Shown here: positions 1-9,123 of the stretch, in pieces
Position numbering within the stretch: position 1 is the stretch's first letter
Layout of the letters: each line of letters opens with the position of its first letter
Source of the DNA: Eimeria necatrix
Lineage: Eukaryota; Apicomplexa; Conoidasida; Eucoccidiorida; Eimeriidae
Reading direction: 5' to 3'
DNA length: 11,357 nucleotides
Assembly: GCF_000499385.1 (NCBI RefSeq)
Contig: NW_013651927.1
Location: 1-11,357 of the forward strand
The notes under the pieces: model-generated
Told to the model about the DNA's origin: nothing
Seen by the model: only the letters and a program-made list of their open reading frames with translations
Databases searched by the model: none
Translations under genes and position numbers: made by a program

Positions 1-1090
1 CTTGGGAGCAGCCACAAGACATTTTTGTTGCGAGAATGTGCGAGGCCGAATAGTTGACTCGTGGAGGGAAAAGGCTCAAGTGTGAGGGTTCAGGTGAAAC
101 TCTGGCTAGCTCAGGTACAGTAACTCGATAGGATGACGCCTGCCTTCAGTTCAACTGACAGTCTGGCAGTATCATTCAATACACCGGAACATGTGTTCGA
201 ATTAGATTGTTGTGGGGCTCTACACTTCTCTATAGTTTGTTGAACTATGGTGCACCTGCACTCTTCGGAAAGGTTCAGCATAATGCTACCTCATGTAAAA
301 AGCTCAAGGCCAGCATGGCGAGAAGCTTGAAGCGCAAAGTGCAGGAAAAAGACGCTTGTGGATAAGCTGCCTTCTCCGGAGGCCTGAACAATTCTGCCTC
401 ACATTGTTCTTCTAAGGCATGTGACAACACGAGCTGACGGCCTCATGCGATTTGTCAGAGCTCTTAAGTGATGTAAAAGGCAAAGTAAATAACGTGAGGC
501 GAACAGGCACGAGATCCCAAAACTGCTATGCACGAGGCGTCCCTCGGATTCCCCTACGATGGGTCCTCTTGTGAGGTGCAAATGAGGAAGGCACCTGGTG
601 AAACAATGAGACTGTGCATCGGTGTGGGGAGAAGGCGCAATGCAGTTTGTGTGCGAATGAGCAGAAAGAAATGGGAGACACATAAAGACAGAAACTCAAC
701 AGCCACTGAGCCTCGACAATACACAGCGTAAGCCCGTCAGAAATTATCCTTGAGCTGGACAAACACTTTTGTTGATTCAGAATGAGCAGAGGCCCTGCAA
801 ATGCTGTTGACGCCAATAGGTAAGCCGTCCCTCAAATCTATACGTGTGTAGTGCGTGCCTGCATCCACTAAGCTACCAATGTGCTTGAGCTCCGCAGCCC
901 TGAGCCCGTTTGGGGTATTTTCACTGCGAAATTTCCCCTACAGACACCGAATGATCTGTGTTCAACGTACAATGTACCAGCGCTGTGTAGGGCATGTGAC
1001 AAGACTGTTGTTATTCCATTCTTACTGACTGCCCTTTAGGCGAGCTTTTCACGGAATCCCGACGCACCAACTGTTCCCGATGTACTGGAG
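1..1090. other. Non-coding stretch, no gene recognised
   Basis: I see no supportable gene here. Open frames are short, overlap on opposite strands and resemble no family I know. There are small dyads that I regard as chance-level: a 6-base stem with 5-base loop at 232-248 (ATAGTT / AACTAT), a GC-rich hairpin at 368-382, a 7-base stem GAACAAT / ATTGTTC at 387-410, and a 9-of-11 stem at 912-938 with GGGG and CCCC ends. A tRNA A-box-like string (TAGCTCAGGT, about 106-115) and a B-box-like string (GTGTTCGAATT) lie about 80 bases apart, but no cloverleaf forms. Confidence 0.6.
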
Positions 1091-1934
1091 AGGTGAACAT
1101 CAGCAGGTCAGAATGCTTTAAACGTACAGCCGTTTAGTAAGAGCCACGAAATGGTGTTCACTAGATCTGCAACCACGGACCCAAATCAACTAACGGCAGA
1201 ACATAGGAAGCGGCGCCTCCCCAAAGCAAGAAAGCAACCATGCTGGTGCTGCTGCATCTTGAATAAACACAATTTCTTCAGGTGCATGCCACATAAAACC
1301 GCAGTGCACTCAACGGCAACGACAGTTTGAAAGACGCCCACGAGATGCAGGCAGTCTCTCCTCCCCTCCTTAGTAAAGTTGCATCGAGACAATGAGGTAG
1401 TGCACACGCGCATTCTTAATACGCTGCATCAAAGATGCCTGAAGAATGCCAATGAACGCGAAACACGGAGTCGTGGGCTATTTGCGGCTTCACATACCTG
1501 GTTCACACTCCTTCGAAGCTAATCAGGCAGCCTTCAAAAGTAAAAAAAAGACACAGCATACATAAAGAAGTTCCGCTTCAGCACTTGACACATGATTCGC
1601 CTTTAGAGTGAGAATATTCAATGAAACTGCAAGTGTACCACAGAGACATAGGCCGTTTCTCTTTGAGGGCGACTGAACAAGCTTATTGTATATGAGCTGC
1701 AGCGCAGTGAATTATGCGTCCGAAGGGGGAGCAACTGCTGCATATGACGGGGGTTACGTTGTTTGTGGACTACCGATAGCACAAAGAGCATTCAGAGTAT
1801 CAATAAAGTCTGAACAATCTTCTCAGTTACTTTCTTTCAAAGATACAGTTTAGCACGGAGAAGACACTACTCAGCTCACTCTATCCACACTTTAACCACA
1901 CAATTTACTCTACAATTGAGTATAATGATGACAG
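1091..1934. other. Non-coding stretch with one nested stem-loop
   Basis: No gene is recognised. The clearest structure is a nested stem-loop at 1093-1161. Its outer arm GTGAACATCA (1093-1102) pairs with TGGTGTTCAC (1152-1161), nine Watson-Crick pairs plus one G-U. An inner hairpin, TAAACG / CGTTTA with a 6-base loop (1119-1136), has nearly the same centre. The bases between the stems pair poorly, so this is only suggestive. The rest is ordinary sequence with an A8 run near 1543 and isolated AATAAA hexamers (for example near 1801) that mean little without a transcript. Confidence 0.5.
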
Positions 1935-1970
1935 GGTGTCTTGGTGCTGCAGCAGCACTTGTTTGACATC
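1935..1970. other. Stem-loop built on an odd palindrome
   Basis: The 15-base odd palindrome GTGCTGCAGCAGCAC (1944-1958) forms a stem capped by CAG. It is extended by a G-U pair (1943-1959) and then, past a 2 by 5 internal loop, by an outer stem GGTGTC (1935-1940) with GACATC (1965-1970). That gives about thirteen pairs in 36 bases, two of them G-U. No T-run follows, so it is not an intrinsic terminator. The strand is undetermined and it may be chance. Confidence 0.4.
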
Positions 1971-2060
1971 ACTTGGCACGGCATGCACGCATTTTTTGCA
2001 AACTCACTGCGCATTCAGGAGTGAATACGAATACAGATGCAACGGCGCTTTATTTTCTGG

Positions 2061-2126
2061 TTTGCGCGTTCACTAGTTGACGCCGCAGACGCTCCCGAAG
2101 GTCGGGAGCATACGAATATGCGCAAA
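2061..2126. other. Three-stem fold candidate
   Basis: TTTGC (2061-2065) pairs with GCAAA (2122-2126) to close two internal hairpins. The first, 2066-2083, pairs GCGTT with GACGC (one G-U) and AC with GT. The second, 2091-2109, is a perfect 8-base stem GCTCCCGA / TCGGGAGC with the loop AGG. The geometry is a three-way junction with short single-stranded joints. It does not have the sizes or the T-loop and D-loop sequences of a tRNA. The 8-base GC-rich stem is the firmest part. I assign no function. Confidence 0.4.
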
Positions 2127-2879
2127 AATGTGAAGGCTTGCCGACAAATGCACCAGTAAGCGTGGTGACTCACGACGTTTGTTGCATCCGGCACAACACT
2201 CGTCTGCACAGTTTTCTCGCTTTGTGCGTTGCGAAACGGATATCATGTTATCGCACGCTAGCACCGCGAATGCTTGTGATGCACAGCTTTCGGTCGTATA
2301 TGAAGCGCAAGCGAGTAGTTGCGAGCAGATTCCTTGAGAAAAACAAAGGCGACACAGTATGTTCGGTACTTTTCAGCCCCTTCCTATGTCTTGTAGGCTG
2401 CATTTTGGGACGAGAAATATGCTTTTCTGGCTATGTGGGGCAAATAAAAACATCTAAAACGTGCTCTCCACTACTGCTGCACGCCTGCAAAGCCGACATA
2501 TGGAGAAGCGCCGATCCATTGCTTCCCAACGCAGCATCGCTCCACACTTAGTTATACTGTAGAGGTAAAATGTCTTATGAAAAGTGGCAGAGTATTCCAT
2601 CCCTTATAGAAACTGCGTAAACAATTAATTTGGGCTGGCTCCAAACATTGAAAAACTCCAAGGGAATGCAGCGGGCAGAGCAGCCAACCAGTTTCACTGG
2701 ATCTCCAAAAACGGCAGAAACCCTAGTAATAGCTGCAGATGCATTGCTTTGTAGGCAAGAAATAATTAGGCGATCGAAGGCGTTTCGTGCACGCAACATA
2801 GCCATGACAAGCCTTTTCATGTTTTTCTATAGCACTCTGGATCTGGATTACTTGTTTTGCTAAAAGCAAGCATCTGATG
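2127..2879. other. Non-coding stretch containing the longest open frame
   Basis: The longest open frame of the window (2138-2551, +) lies here. It begins on TTG, its first ATG is at codon 45, and its translation is rich in scattered cysteines with no recognisable domain. I treat it as a chance frame. Minor dyads are CGTGG / TCACG near 2161, CGTT-GCGA-AACG with a GNRA-type loop near 2228, CGCAA / TTGCG near 2308, and a broken stem at 2797-2826 built around CATGA / TCATG. The stretch looks like plain intergenic or intronic DNA. Confidence 0.5.
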
Positions 2880-2958
2880 TTTCAGTAGCTTTTCAGTTCT
2901 ACGTACTGCTATTTCTACTGATCCAATTTAGAAATAACCAAGACGAAAGGCACTGAAA
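2880..2958. other. Nested long stem-loop candidate
   Basis: An outer arm TTTCAGT (2880-2886) pairs with ACTGAAA (2952-2958). After a 2 by 2 mismatch, CTTTT (2889-2893) pairs with GAAAG (2945-2949), one pair being G-U. Inside lies a perfect 8-base stem, TATTTCTA (2910-2917) with TAGAAATA (2929-2936), around an 11-base loop. The two stems are nearly concentric, separated by 16 and 8 unpaired bases. The stems are AT-rich, so stability is uncertain. Confidence 0.35.
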
Positions 2959-4560
2959 TCACATGACATCGATTTTCACACGGCGTAAACGACTTTCTCA
3001 AATCCCCCACTTAGGAAAGTACAACGAAAAGCACCCATGTTCAAGAGCTTTGCCTAAAGATTGTTTTCTATGTAAGACGAAAATCGATAGCTCACGGACT
3101 GAGTCGCCTAACCCGTGACTACTTTCTCATCGATGACTAAAGTTGGACATAGCACACAGTCCTGGCAGTAAACCAACGCCAGTCAAATGCCTACTGGCAC
3201 AAATAGCTGTGGAAGAGCAGCATTTCAGAAACACTGCCGATGCCCGCAGCTACAACTTTCGACAGTACCACTGCAAAGAACGTAACCGCACAAAAGCCGT
3301 TCCTTCTAAAGTGTGAGTCTAGCGGTGCTACCGTCAGAGTGACCCAGAAGCCTGCGAAATAACCTAATCGAAGTATCGTCCAAATTTAATTGCATTCGAG
3401 TCGTCTGCCACACCTCTGTAGAAAACTGATACTTCAGTTTGCATAAGTCTGCTGGAGGCTATTACGGAAGTGTTTACATATTCACCAGGGATACCCACGT
3501 ACTTCGCCACACAATTGTTCACTGAAAGGTCGTGCTGATGGATGGCGCGTCCAATTCAACGCTGCGGTACGAAATTAGCCTGAATTAATCAGACAAGGAA
3601 ACCGTGCATTTCATCACTGAATTTTGCACTGATCGCCGTCACCAACAGGCGGCACTTATCATTTTGTGAGAGAAGTATGACGAAACACCTTTTCTTGGCG
3701 CTTAAACGTGCACGCGGAAAAAACTGCTTGTAGCGCTGAAGAACAATGGCCTTGATAGCATACTGACTGGAAGCATCAGATTTTACCGTGGAAGGCGGGC
3801 ATAAAAACTGCAGCGGCAGAATGGAGTCAGCACTGTGTGAGCTAGTTTCTAATCCAGTGTTGTATCTCGGCAAAATCTTGTGAGCAAATTCGTTCCAAAA
3901 TTTGCCTGTCAATGCAGACCGCGCCTTGCCCACTCACTGTTGATGACATGCACGCGCGTTTTGACGATATTCAAAAACATAATGTAGCATTTGTCGACAA
4001 GCAAAAATGCATGCGCGTCATGCAGCTGGAGATGCTTTCACCAAGAGCATTCTAGGCACAAAGCAGGGTCACCATCAAAAAGAAGAATAACTCAGAATCA
4101 GCCGTGTTAGAGGCCCATATGGTCAGTGCCAGCTCAATTCGCACTAGACATACGCTTACAGGTTTCCAGAGTCTGTCATCCTTAAGTAATGCCATATGCC
4201 ACCATCAGGGCTTCCAAGTCAAGCTTTGAAACTCTAAACGGCCGAATTACATTATTACGGTAGGCCAGGCTGCCCTTCTACGGCGCTTGAAAGAGGTCAC
4301 GCACGTCCTGCAGAGTGTTTAACGCGAGCGAATTTCAATGCGTTCGCAGATTGCCTTGGTCATGCTCTTTCTAAGCTGCTCATGATATTTTCAAATCGAA
4401 AATGGCCGCTTTCCACCGCTACGTTCAGTCCGGTAGCCGATCAATATGCTAGAGTGAGCTAAACAGTAATGTACTAGCGAGAGGCGTTGCCAGCGAAAAA
4501 GCTCATGGACGCTGCCGCTTTTGTACAACAATGAACAGACCAATGTTGCCAGAAAGAAGC
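2959..4560. other. Non-coding stretch with isolated short stems
   Basis: No gene is recognised. The minus-strand open frame at 3589-3933 starts on GTG and has no useful ATG, so I do not call it. Stems present include AAACTGA-TACT-TCAGTTT (3423-3440), GTGCA/TTCA with TGAA/TGCAC (3604-3629), GCAAATT / AATTTGC (3884-3905) and GATGCTTT / AGAGCATT (4031-4051, two G-U pairs). Each is of a size expected several times in a window this long. Palindromes such as TTGTCGACAA (near 3992) also look incidental. Confidence 0.55.
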
Positions 4561-4616
4561 GCTTCGGGCCTCTGTGCAAGTGAGGGTCCTGCCTCGCTTG
4601 CACTAAGGACGAAAAC
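4561..4616. other. Long imperfect hairpin 1 (pre-miRNA-sized)
   Basis: The 5' arm GTGCAAGTGAGG (4574-4585) pairs without interruption with CCTCGCTTGCAC (4592-4603): eleven Watson-Crick pairs and one G-U around the 6-base loop GTCCTG. Past a 2 by 2 mismatch, CCT (4569-4571) pairs with AGG (4606-4608). Weaker pairing continues to the ends of the interval, 19 of 25 arm positions in all. The 12-pair core alone is expected well under once in a window this size by my hand estimate. Size and shape match a microRNA precursor or a minute inverted-repeat element. No T-run follows. The G-U becomes A-C on the other strand, slightly favouring the plus strand. No similar arm is seen elsewhere in the window. 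Confidence 0.6.
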
Positions 4617-4825
4617 TGCCAAATTGAAATTGATTCGTTGGCATTGAAGCGCGTCGGGTTTCACTGAAGTTCTAAGCTGCTAGACATGCTACTTTGACCA
4701 TCGTCCTCATCCAAGATTTTCACGCGGGATGCTACAAGCTTCTTTTGTCTGTGCGTGCAGCGGAGGCCGCTGTTGCTGCCTGCCCGTCGATAATATGGAG
4801 GCCGTACTGCCTGCATTGGCCACCA
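4617..4825. other. Short non-coding spacer with two small hairpins
   Basis: It holds a small broken hairpin at 4642-4666 (TGAA / TTCA core) and the dyad CAGCGG-AGG-CCGCTG at 4758-4772. Nothing else is recognisable. Confidence 0.45.
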
Positions 4826-4872
4826 GAATATGCGGCATAAGTGTGCACATTCATATACTGGGCCGCACTTTC
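4826..4872. other. Imperfect 47-base hairpin
   Basis: TGCGGC (4831-4836) pairs with GCCGCA (4862-4867). Inside, AGTGTG (4840-4845) pairs with TATACT (4854-4859), including two G-U pairs, around an 8-base loop. Outside, GAA (4826-4828) pairs with TTC (4870-4872). This gives about fifteen pairs interrupted by small internal loops. The two G-U pairs are lost on the minus strand, mildly favouring plus-strand RNA. It is much weaker than the three principal hairpins and could be chance. Confidence 0.35.
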
Positions 4873-6060
4873 GATGCGATTTGAGACGTAATTAAGAAAC
4901 TTATCAAGCAGTATCCAAGGCGTAATACGGAAAAACGCCCACATTACCGTGCAGCTGTTACAGCCAGCCACAGACCATCCTCAATGTACCATATGAACCC
5001 CTTTCGCGGTTAGAATCTCTTTCTTGCACAAGGTCTGCATCTACTAGCTGGGCATTTGGCACCGATTATCGCATCAGCCATCGAAATGAGATTCCACTGG
5101 ACGCTTTCACAGGACCAACGCACAACCTAATCCAAAGGCGCCTAGCACTTCTAAGCTCCAGTTAAAGGGCTAGCTCAACGAAAACCAGTCTGCAAAGCAT
5201 GGAAACGCATGCATACATAATTCGTCGGTAGATCATGTTTGTCCGTGTGCGGACGACCGGAATGGCGTCCATTTAAAATCTTCCCTCTATTCATATCAGC
5301 CAACAACGATGCCCTTGGGAGTTCTCAACAGTGGGAATGAAGTAGCAACTCGTCTGCCGCTAAAATCTGTTATTTCGGTTGTTGGGTCGTCACTGACGTG
5401 CTAAACAAGAGCCAATAGACAGTATCCATAAATTCGTCTGAAGGCGCTTGCTACTTTTTATTCAATCGCTGCATCAAGCTCCCAGTGTGCAGTAAGTACT
5501 CGCTTTAGCGTTCCCCGTTCACAGGGCCGCGCTTTCGAATGGGCAGCAACGTCTTGCTACTGCCAAAATGCCATTGGAATGAAAAGCACAACTTGGCGCG
5601 GCCAGAAAACCAATTTGTGTCTTATTCTTTGGCCAACAACAGCGATTCATCAGTAAAGCGTGAACGGATGACTGAAAATGGTGCATGCAGACAATATGTA
5701 ATGGGAGCACACGCACGATTTGCACTGTCCCTACCTTCCAATCCTAGGCCTCTTCGCTATGCTCTACAGCGGAGGTGAATCAAATAAAGAGCAACGCATG
5801 AGAATTTAATGGTGCTCACTGTTTGGAGAGCAAAAACGATAAATCGCAACGATGTCACATCTGCAGTCCCGCAGCAGAAATCAATACCAAACGCCTGAAG
5901 CACGGTGCGCTTGGACAAACCTGCAATTGCCAAAATTCAGTCTACGGCCAAGGTCACTGCCACGTGGCTCCATTTTGCCTTGTTTTGGCTCAGCGCATAG
6001 TAAGCCGACGGCATGGCATCATCGAACAGTAAAATCACGGGCAAACTTGCTTTTTTTTCA
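4873..6060. other. Non-coding stretch with chance-level stems
   Basis: No gene is recognised. Visible dyads are GTCCG-TGTG-CGGAC with a partial extension (5236-5259), GGCAGCAA-CGTC-TTGC-TAC-TGCC (5542-5564, with a 3-base bulge), an 8-of-10 stem plus one G-U at 5600-5634 with GGCC at its base on the 5' side, and the 10-base palindrome GCCACGTGGC (near 5960), which contains a CACGTG E-box core. A spliced-leader-like string lies at 5970-5993 and is listed separately as an observation. A T8 run is near 6052. Confidence 0.5.
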
Positions 6061-7240
6061 TATACGCGCACCTTCTGGAAGTTTGAGTACAGTTTGTATT
6101 CAAGCGAAGGACTCTGCATCGAATAGTCAAGCGTTGAAAACAAACATAGGGTAATGCTCACGTAGCACACGCAACTGCAGCGAGCGACTTCAGAAATTCA
6201 GCCCATTTACTTTCCAGGTTCGCGTTGCCACGCTTTAGGCGACACAAGGCTTAACCACTCAGAGAGAATGCGCTCAATACACCAGGCCCTTCCCTGGGCA
6301 CAGTGAACCACCTATCATTTGATTTAGGGATGCAATTTAACGAGCAAGCTAGAACATATGAATGCAGACAAATTAGCCAGCGCCACCAAACACCTCACAT
6401 CAGCAGATCCTCCTGCAAGGGTAACGACAGGCTTCTTGAAGAGCTCCGCGACTGAGACGCACCCAGTTATGCGAATGTATGCGCATCAAGACGCCCGCGG
6501 ATTTTTTAAAGACCGCATCCGTTACCTATCCCGGTGTCGATCAGGCGATGGCAGCACATATCGCCAGCCGTTGATTCATTCAGTGCCTTTTTCTTTTGCT
6601 CTAACATACCAGCTGTTTTAGACAATTGCAGGCTCCGTTTCCAAAACAGCGTGGAGAAGGGTTTGACAACCTTGTTTCACCAAATATGCGTCACCAATTA
6701 AATATGTAAACTAATCAAAAAGTTACTTTCAAATGGCGCTTCAAGAGGTATAAAATATTTCCACTTCATTATTGTGTTCATTCGTGAGCTACAGCTTTTT
6801 GTGTTGGAAGTTTAGCGTTGCACATTCACTTCGCCAGGCGGTGCTTCGTTCTGGGCGCCCCAACCAACTGAAAGGTACACAAACTTGACATGTGATGCGC
6901 AGCAGCGTATTTCCCTCGGTATGGGCAAGAATGCGGACCAAATTTATTTAAGGTGCATTGATTGCTTCAGCTGGGTCATAGCGTAAACTAACATTGACTT
7001 GTGAAAAGGGCAAAATTCGTGGGCGTGGCCACGCTGCGCCTGAAGGCTATTTACACGTTATCACGTCATGGTTATCAGTAGGCAGCTTTCTCAGTTTAGA
7101 CACTCTGTTTCGTCGCAGTGTACCCTAGTCATGAACAAAGTATTTCATATTGCTTATATCTCAGGTGTAGCTACAAGAGTAGACACGCACAATCTGAATA
7201 TTTCGTACTATTTGCAATCGAATGATTCAATATGTAAAGA
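6061..7240. other. Non-coding stretch, no gene recognised
   Basis: The most regular structure is a 10-pair stem with two G-U pairs and a 5-base loop at 6081-6105. Others are GGCGAT / ATCGCC (6544-6565) and GCTGTTTT / AAAACAGC extended inward to 11 of 13 (6612-6650). TATAAAA occurs at about 6751 with no transcript evidence. The 12-base palindrome GCGTGGCCACGC lies at 7023-7034. About three such palindromes are expected per window of this length. Confidence 0.5.
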
Positions 7241-7282
7241 ACTGGCTGGTAATGGAATACCACTGCAGTTATGCACGCCAGT
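7241..7282. other. Compact three-way-junction fold
   Basis: All 42 bases fit one three-stem fold. P1 is ACTGGC (7241-7246) with GCCAGT (7277-7282). P2 follows at once as TGGTA (7247-7251) with TACCA (7258-7262) around ATGGAA. P3 is TGCA (7264-7267) with TGCA (7272-7275) around GTTA. Only the single C residues 7263 and 7276 are unpaired at the junction, and all fifteen pairs are Watson-Crick. The hammerhead ribozyme core motifs (CUGAUGA and GAAA joints) are absent, so that ribozyme class is excluded. The fold is tidy but short enough to be luck. Confidence 0.4.
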
Positions 7283-8466
7283 CCCTCAATAAATTCAAGA
7301 ATCCAGCGCAACGGTAACAGACCGAAAGATATAAAGCAAGTGTAAGCGGGCAATGAAATCGGAAGGCGGACACGCTGCTGCAAAGAATCTACGTATTAGT
7401 ACAATCTCCAGGCATGCGACGCCACTCCGCTAGGCACTTTCACGCGGTTCAGCGATTTCAGATCCTTTTGTTTGCCAGCATAATTTACAACAGACCAAAC
7501 ACTGGCCAGCAGAACCTTCCTGATTGCTCGAAAGCTCTACCTAATGCGCCAGAGAAGATGAGCTCCTCATCCTTCTGCAACGAAATCGTTTTGTTTCGGG
7601 CTATGATCAGCTCTTTCGCTGCTGTGCTTTTGAATCATGATAATTCACATGGAGCTTAGTTGCATTGAACGCTGCGGCTGACAGCTCATATTCTTTGCGC
7701 AATAACCGCTATTCGGCCTGCTTTCTAGACGCACCGGCTGCACCAGTAGCCAAAAAGCCTTTTGTGTTTACCCTCATGAGTGGATTTGGGGTCATGTATT
7801 CACAGTTTGTTTTCCTGCGTTCACGCTGGCCTGCGTGCCCAAATGTAAGTTGGCTTGTGGCACCCAGAAAGCATAGCATAGGAACGTGTTAGTCATACTG
7901 CATCGCGCTGCACCTTTGGAGGCTTTAAGGCAAAGTTTGTAGTGCCTGCGAGAGGCAATGTAGGAGGAAACTGCTTAGCTAGCAAAGATTCGTGAAGCTT
8001 CACTTCGATGCACCACGGCTTTGGTCCATCCCACTAAACTCAAGGTATGGTGAACCATATGTATCACACCAGTGTCAGCCTTCAGTTGGCGCCAGCCCTA
8101 ATCTTCATCTTGCAATCATTTCTGTACATGAAAAACGAGCAATCCTACTTGTAGGCTATCAAAAGCTGAGCAAATATCCACATCTTTCCCCCTCTGATAC
8201 ACTGCATTTAGTTGCATCCCCAGTTACGACACGCATGTAAGCAGGATCCGCCGGCATTCAGAAATTGCGAGGCGGGAGTTTTGTTTTCCCCACCAGATAT
8301 TAGCGCCTGGCAAACAATTGTTGGCGAATGCCATACAAAATATTATTAAGCATCTGTCCTAACCCATCGGCGTGTACACGTAGCTAAAGGACTGTGGAGC
8401 AAAGGCTCGCCGTTTCTATAGAAAGTCCATTGAGAGAAACATTGGTAACTCCAAGATGGTTGTTTA
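7283..8466. other. Non-coding stretch with several palindromes
   Basis: No gene is recognised. Dyads include GATGAG-CTC-CTCATC (7557-7571), the alternating set AGGCA / TGCCT / AGGCA (7928-7957), TATGGT-GA-ACCATA (about 8046-8059), and perfect palindromes GTGAAGCTTCAC (7992-8003), CGTGTACACG (8371-8380) and TTTCTATAGAAA (8413-8424). The palindromes show no common spacing or shared sequence, and their number is near random expectation. Confidence 0.5.
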
Positions 8467-8516
8467 GTTGCGTAGTGCATTTCCGCTTTACGGGATGCGG
8501 CCCAACGCGCAGCAAC
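8467..8516. other. Multi-loop stem-loop upstream of hairpin 2
   Basis: The core GCAT-TT-CCG (8477-8485) pairs with CGG-G-ATGC (8491-8498) around a 5-base loop. Outside it, GCGT (8470-8473) pairs with ACGC (8505-8508) and GTT (8467-8469) with AAC (8514-8516). That is fourteen Watson-Crick pairs broken by internal loops. It ends only 19 bases before the much stronger hairpin at 8536-8597, so a single transcript could carry both. On its own it is not clearly above chance. Confidence 0.35.
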
Positions 8517-8535
8517 GACAGCATGGCTAACGCAC

Positions 8536-8597
8536 CGGTGAGACGGCTTCATCCCAAGCAGATGAAGATATCTGCTTGAGATTAATCCCTCTCACCG
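8536..8597. other. Long imperfect hairpin 2 (pre-miRNA-sized)
   Basis: The arms 8536-8563 and 8570-8597 pair across the 6-base loop GAAGAT at 24 of 28 positions with no bulge. The outer stem is CGGTGAGA (8536-8543) with TCTCACCG (8590-8597). The inner stem is CAAGCAGAT (8555-8563) with ATCTGCTTG (8570-8578). The middle carries seven more pairs. The mismatches are single and spaced: 8544/8589, 8547/8586, 8550/8583 and 8554/8579. Read on the minus strand, 8554/8579 becomes G-U, so the minus-strand RNA pairs at 25 of 28. By hand estimate such a dyad is expected far less than once per window. Single-base mismatches in a bulge-free stem of about 28 bases with a small loop fit a microRNA-like precursor. 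A very short palindromic insertion is the alternative. No coding frame explains it. Confidence 0.68.
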
Positions 8598-9123
8598 ACG
8601 ATGGCTTGAGCAGCATAATGTCAGGAAAACATTGAGCTTCAGGAATAATGGTTGCAGCGGCAGAAAAAGGGATGGCCTGAAGGTAACTCAAACAAATACT
8701 CAGATCTTGTGCCATTGCGCAGTTGATTCGGAAAACATTCGGCAGTCAGAACTTAGGTGAAGAAGCTTCCTGCCAAGGCCAGTGCACACTCATCCCTACA
8801 CAAGAAAAATGTGAAACTCCTCTACACGACGAAGAGATAAGTCCTGAGTTTGCAGGTGATACACGAAAAAGGTAAGGCCTTCTTTTCACGTCCACGCCGT
8901 AGCGATGTGGCACAACGATAGAGCAAAACAATTTAATCCTATTTGCGATCACAATAATGTCAACGCGCCTGCAGGAAATGTGGGGATAACCTTCGTTCTG
9001 ATATGTTTTGACAGAACAGCTTATATGAGGACAGAGTTAATAAGGCGCCTTTACGCGATCATTCTTCCGGGCACCGAGTGAAGCGCTGGAAGGTCAGCGT
9101 ATTCGTCCGAGAGCAACAAGACC
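8598..9123. other. Non-coding stretch with minor stems
   Basis: No gene is recognised. Stems are AATGT / ACATT (near 8618), CTTCAGG / CCTGAAG with a 32-base loop (from about 8637), AAACTC-CTCT with AGAG and GAGTTT across a bulge (about 8815-8853), and CGCTG / CAGCG with flanking G-U pairs (9083-9100). ATTCGG occurs twice, 11 bases apart, near 8728. AAGGCGCCTT near 9042 is a 10-base palindrome. Confidence 0.5.

Noticed and set aside
100..205. tRNA or tRNA-derived SINE suggested by TAGCTCAGGT and GTGTTCGAATT
   Set aside because: The D-stem and acceptor stem do not form, the B-box is imperfect and no tail is present.
2138..2551. Longest open frame, 137 codons on the plus strand
   Set aside because: It opens on TTG, its first ATG is at codon 45, it shows no domain or signal, and its length is what chance gives in a window of this size.
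3589..3933. 114-codon open frame on the minus strand
   Set aside because: It starts on GTG with no useful internal ATG, and no similarity is recognised.
5305..5375. Inverted repeat CCAACAAC / GTTGTTGG with a loop of nearly 70 bases
   Set aside because: Eight-base inverted repeats at this spacing are expected many times by chance, and the intervening sequence does not extend the pairing.
6751..6757. TATAAAA as a core promoter (similar strings near 9377 and 9631)
   Set aside because: No downstream gene, initiator or transcript supports it, and such strings are expected by chance.
7023..7034. Perfect 12-base palindrome GCGTGGCCACGC (also 7992-8003 and 8413-8424)
   Set aside because: About three perfect 12-base palindromes are expected in a window this long.
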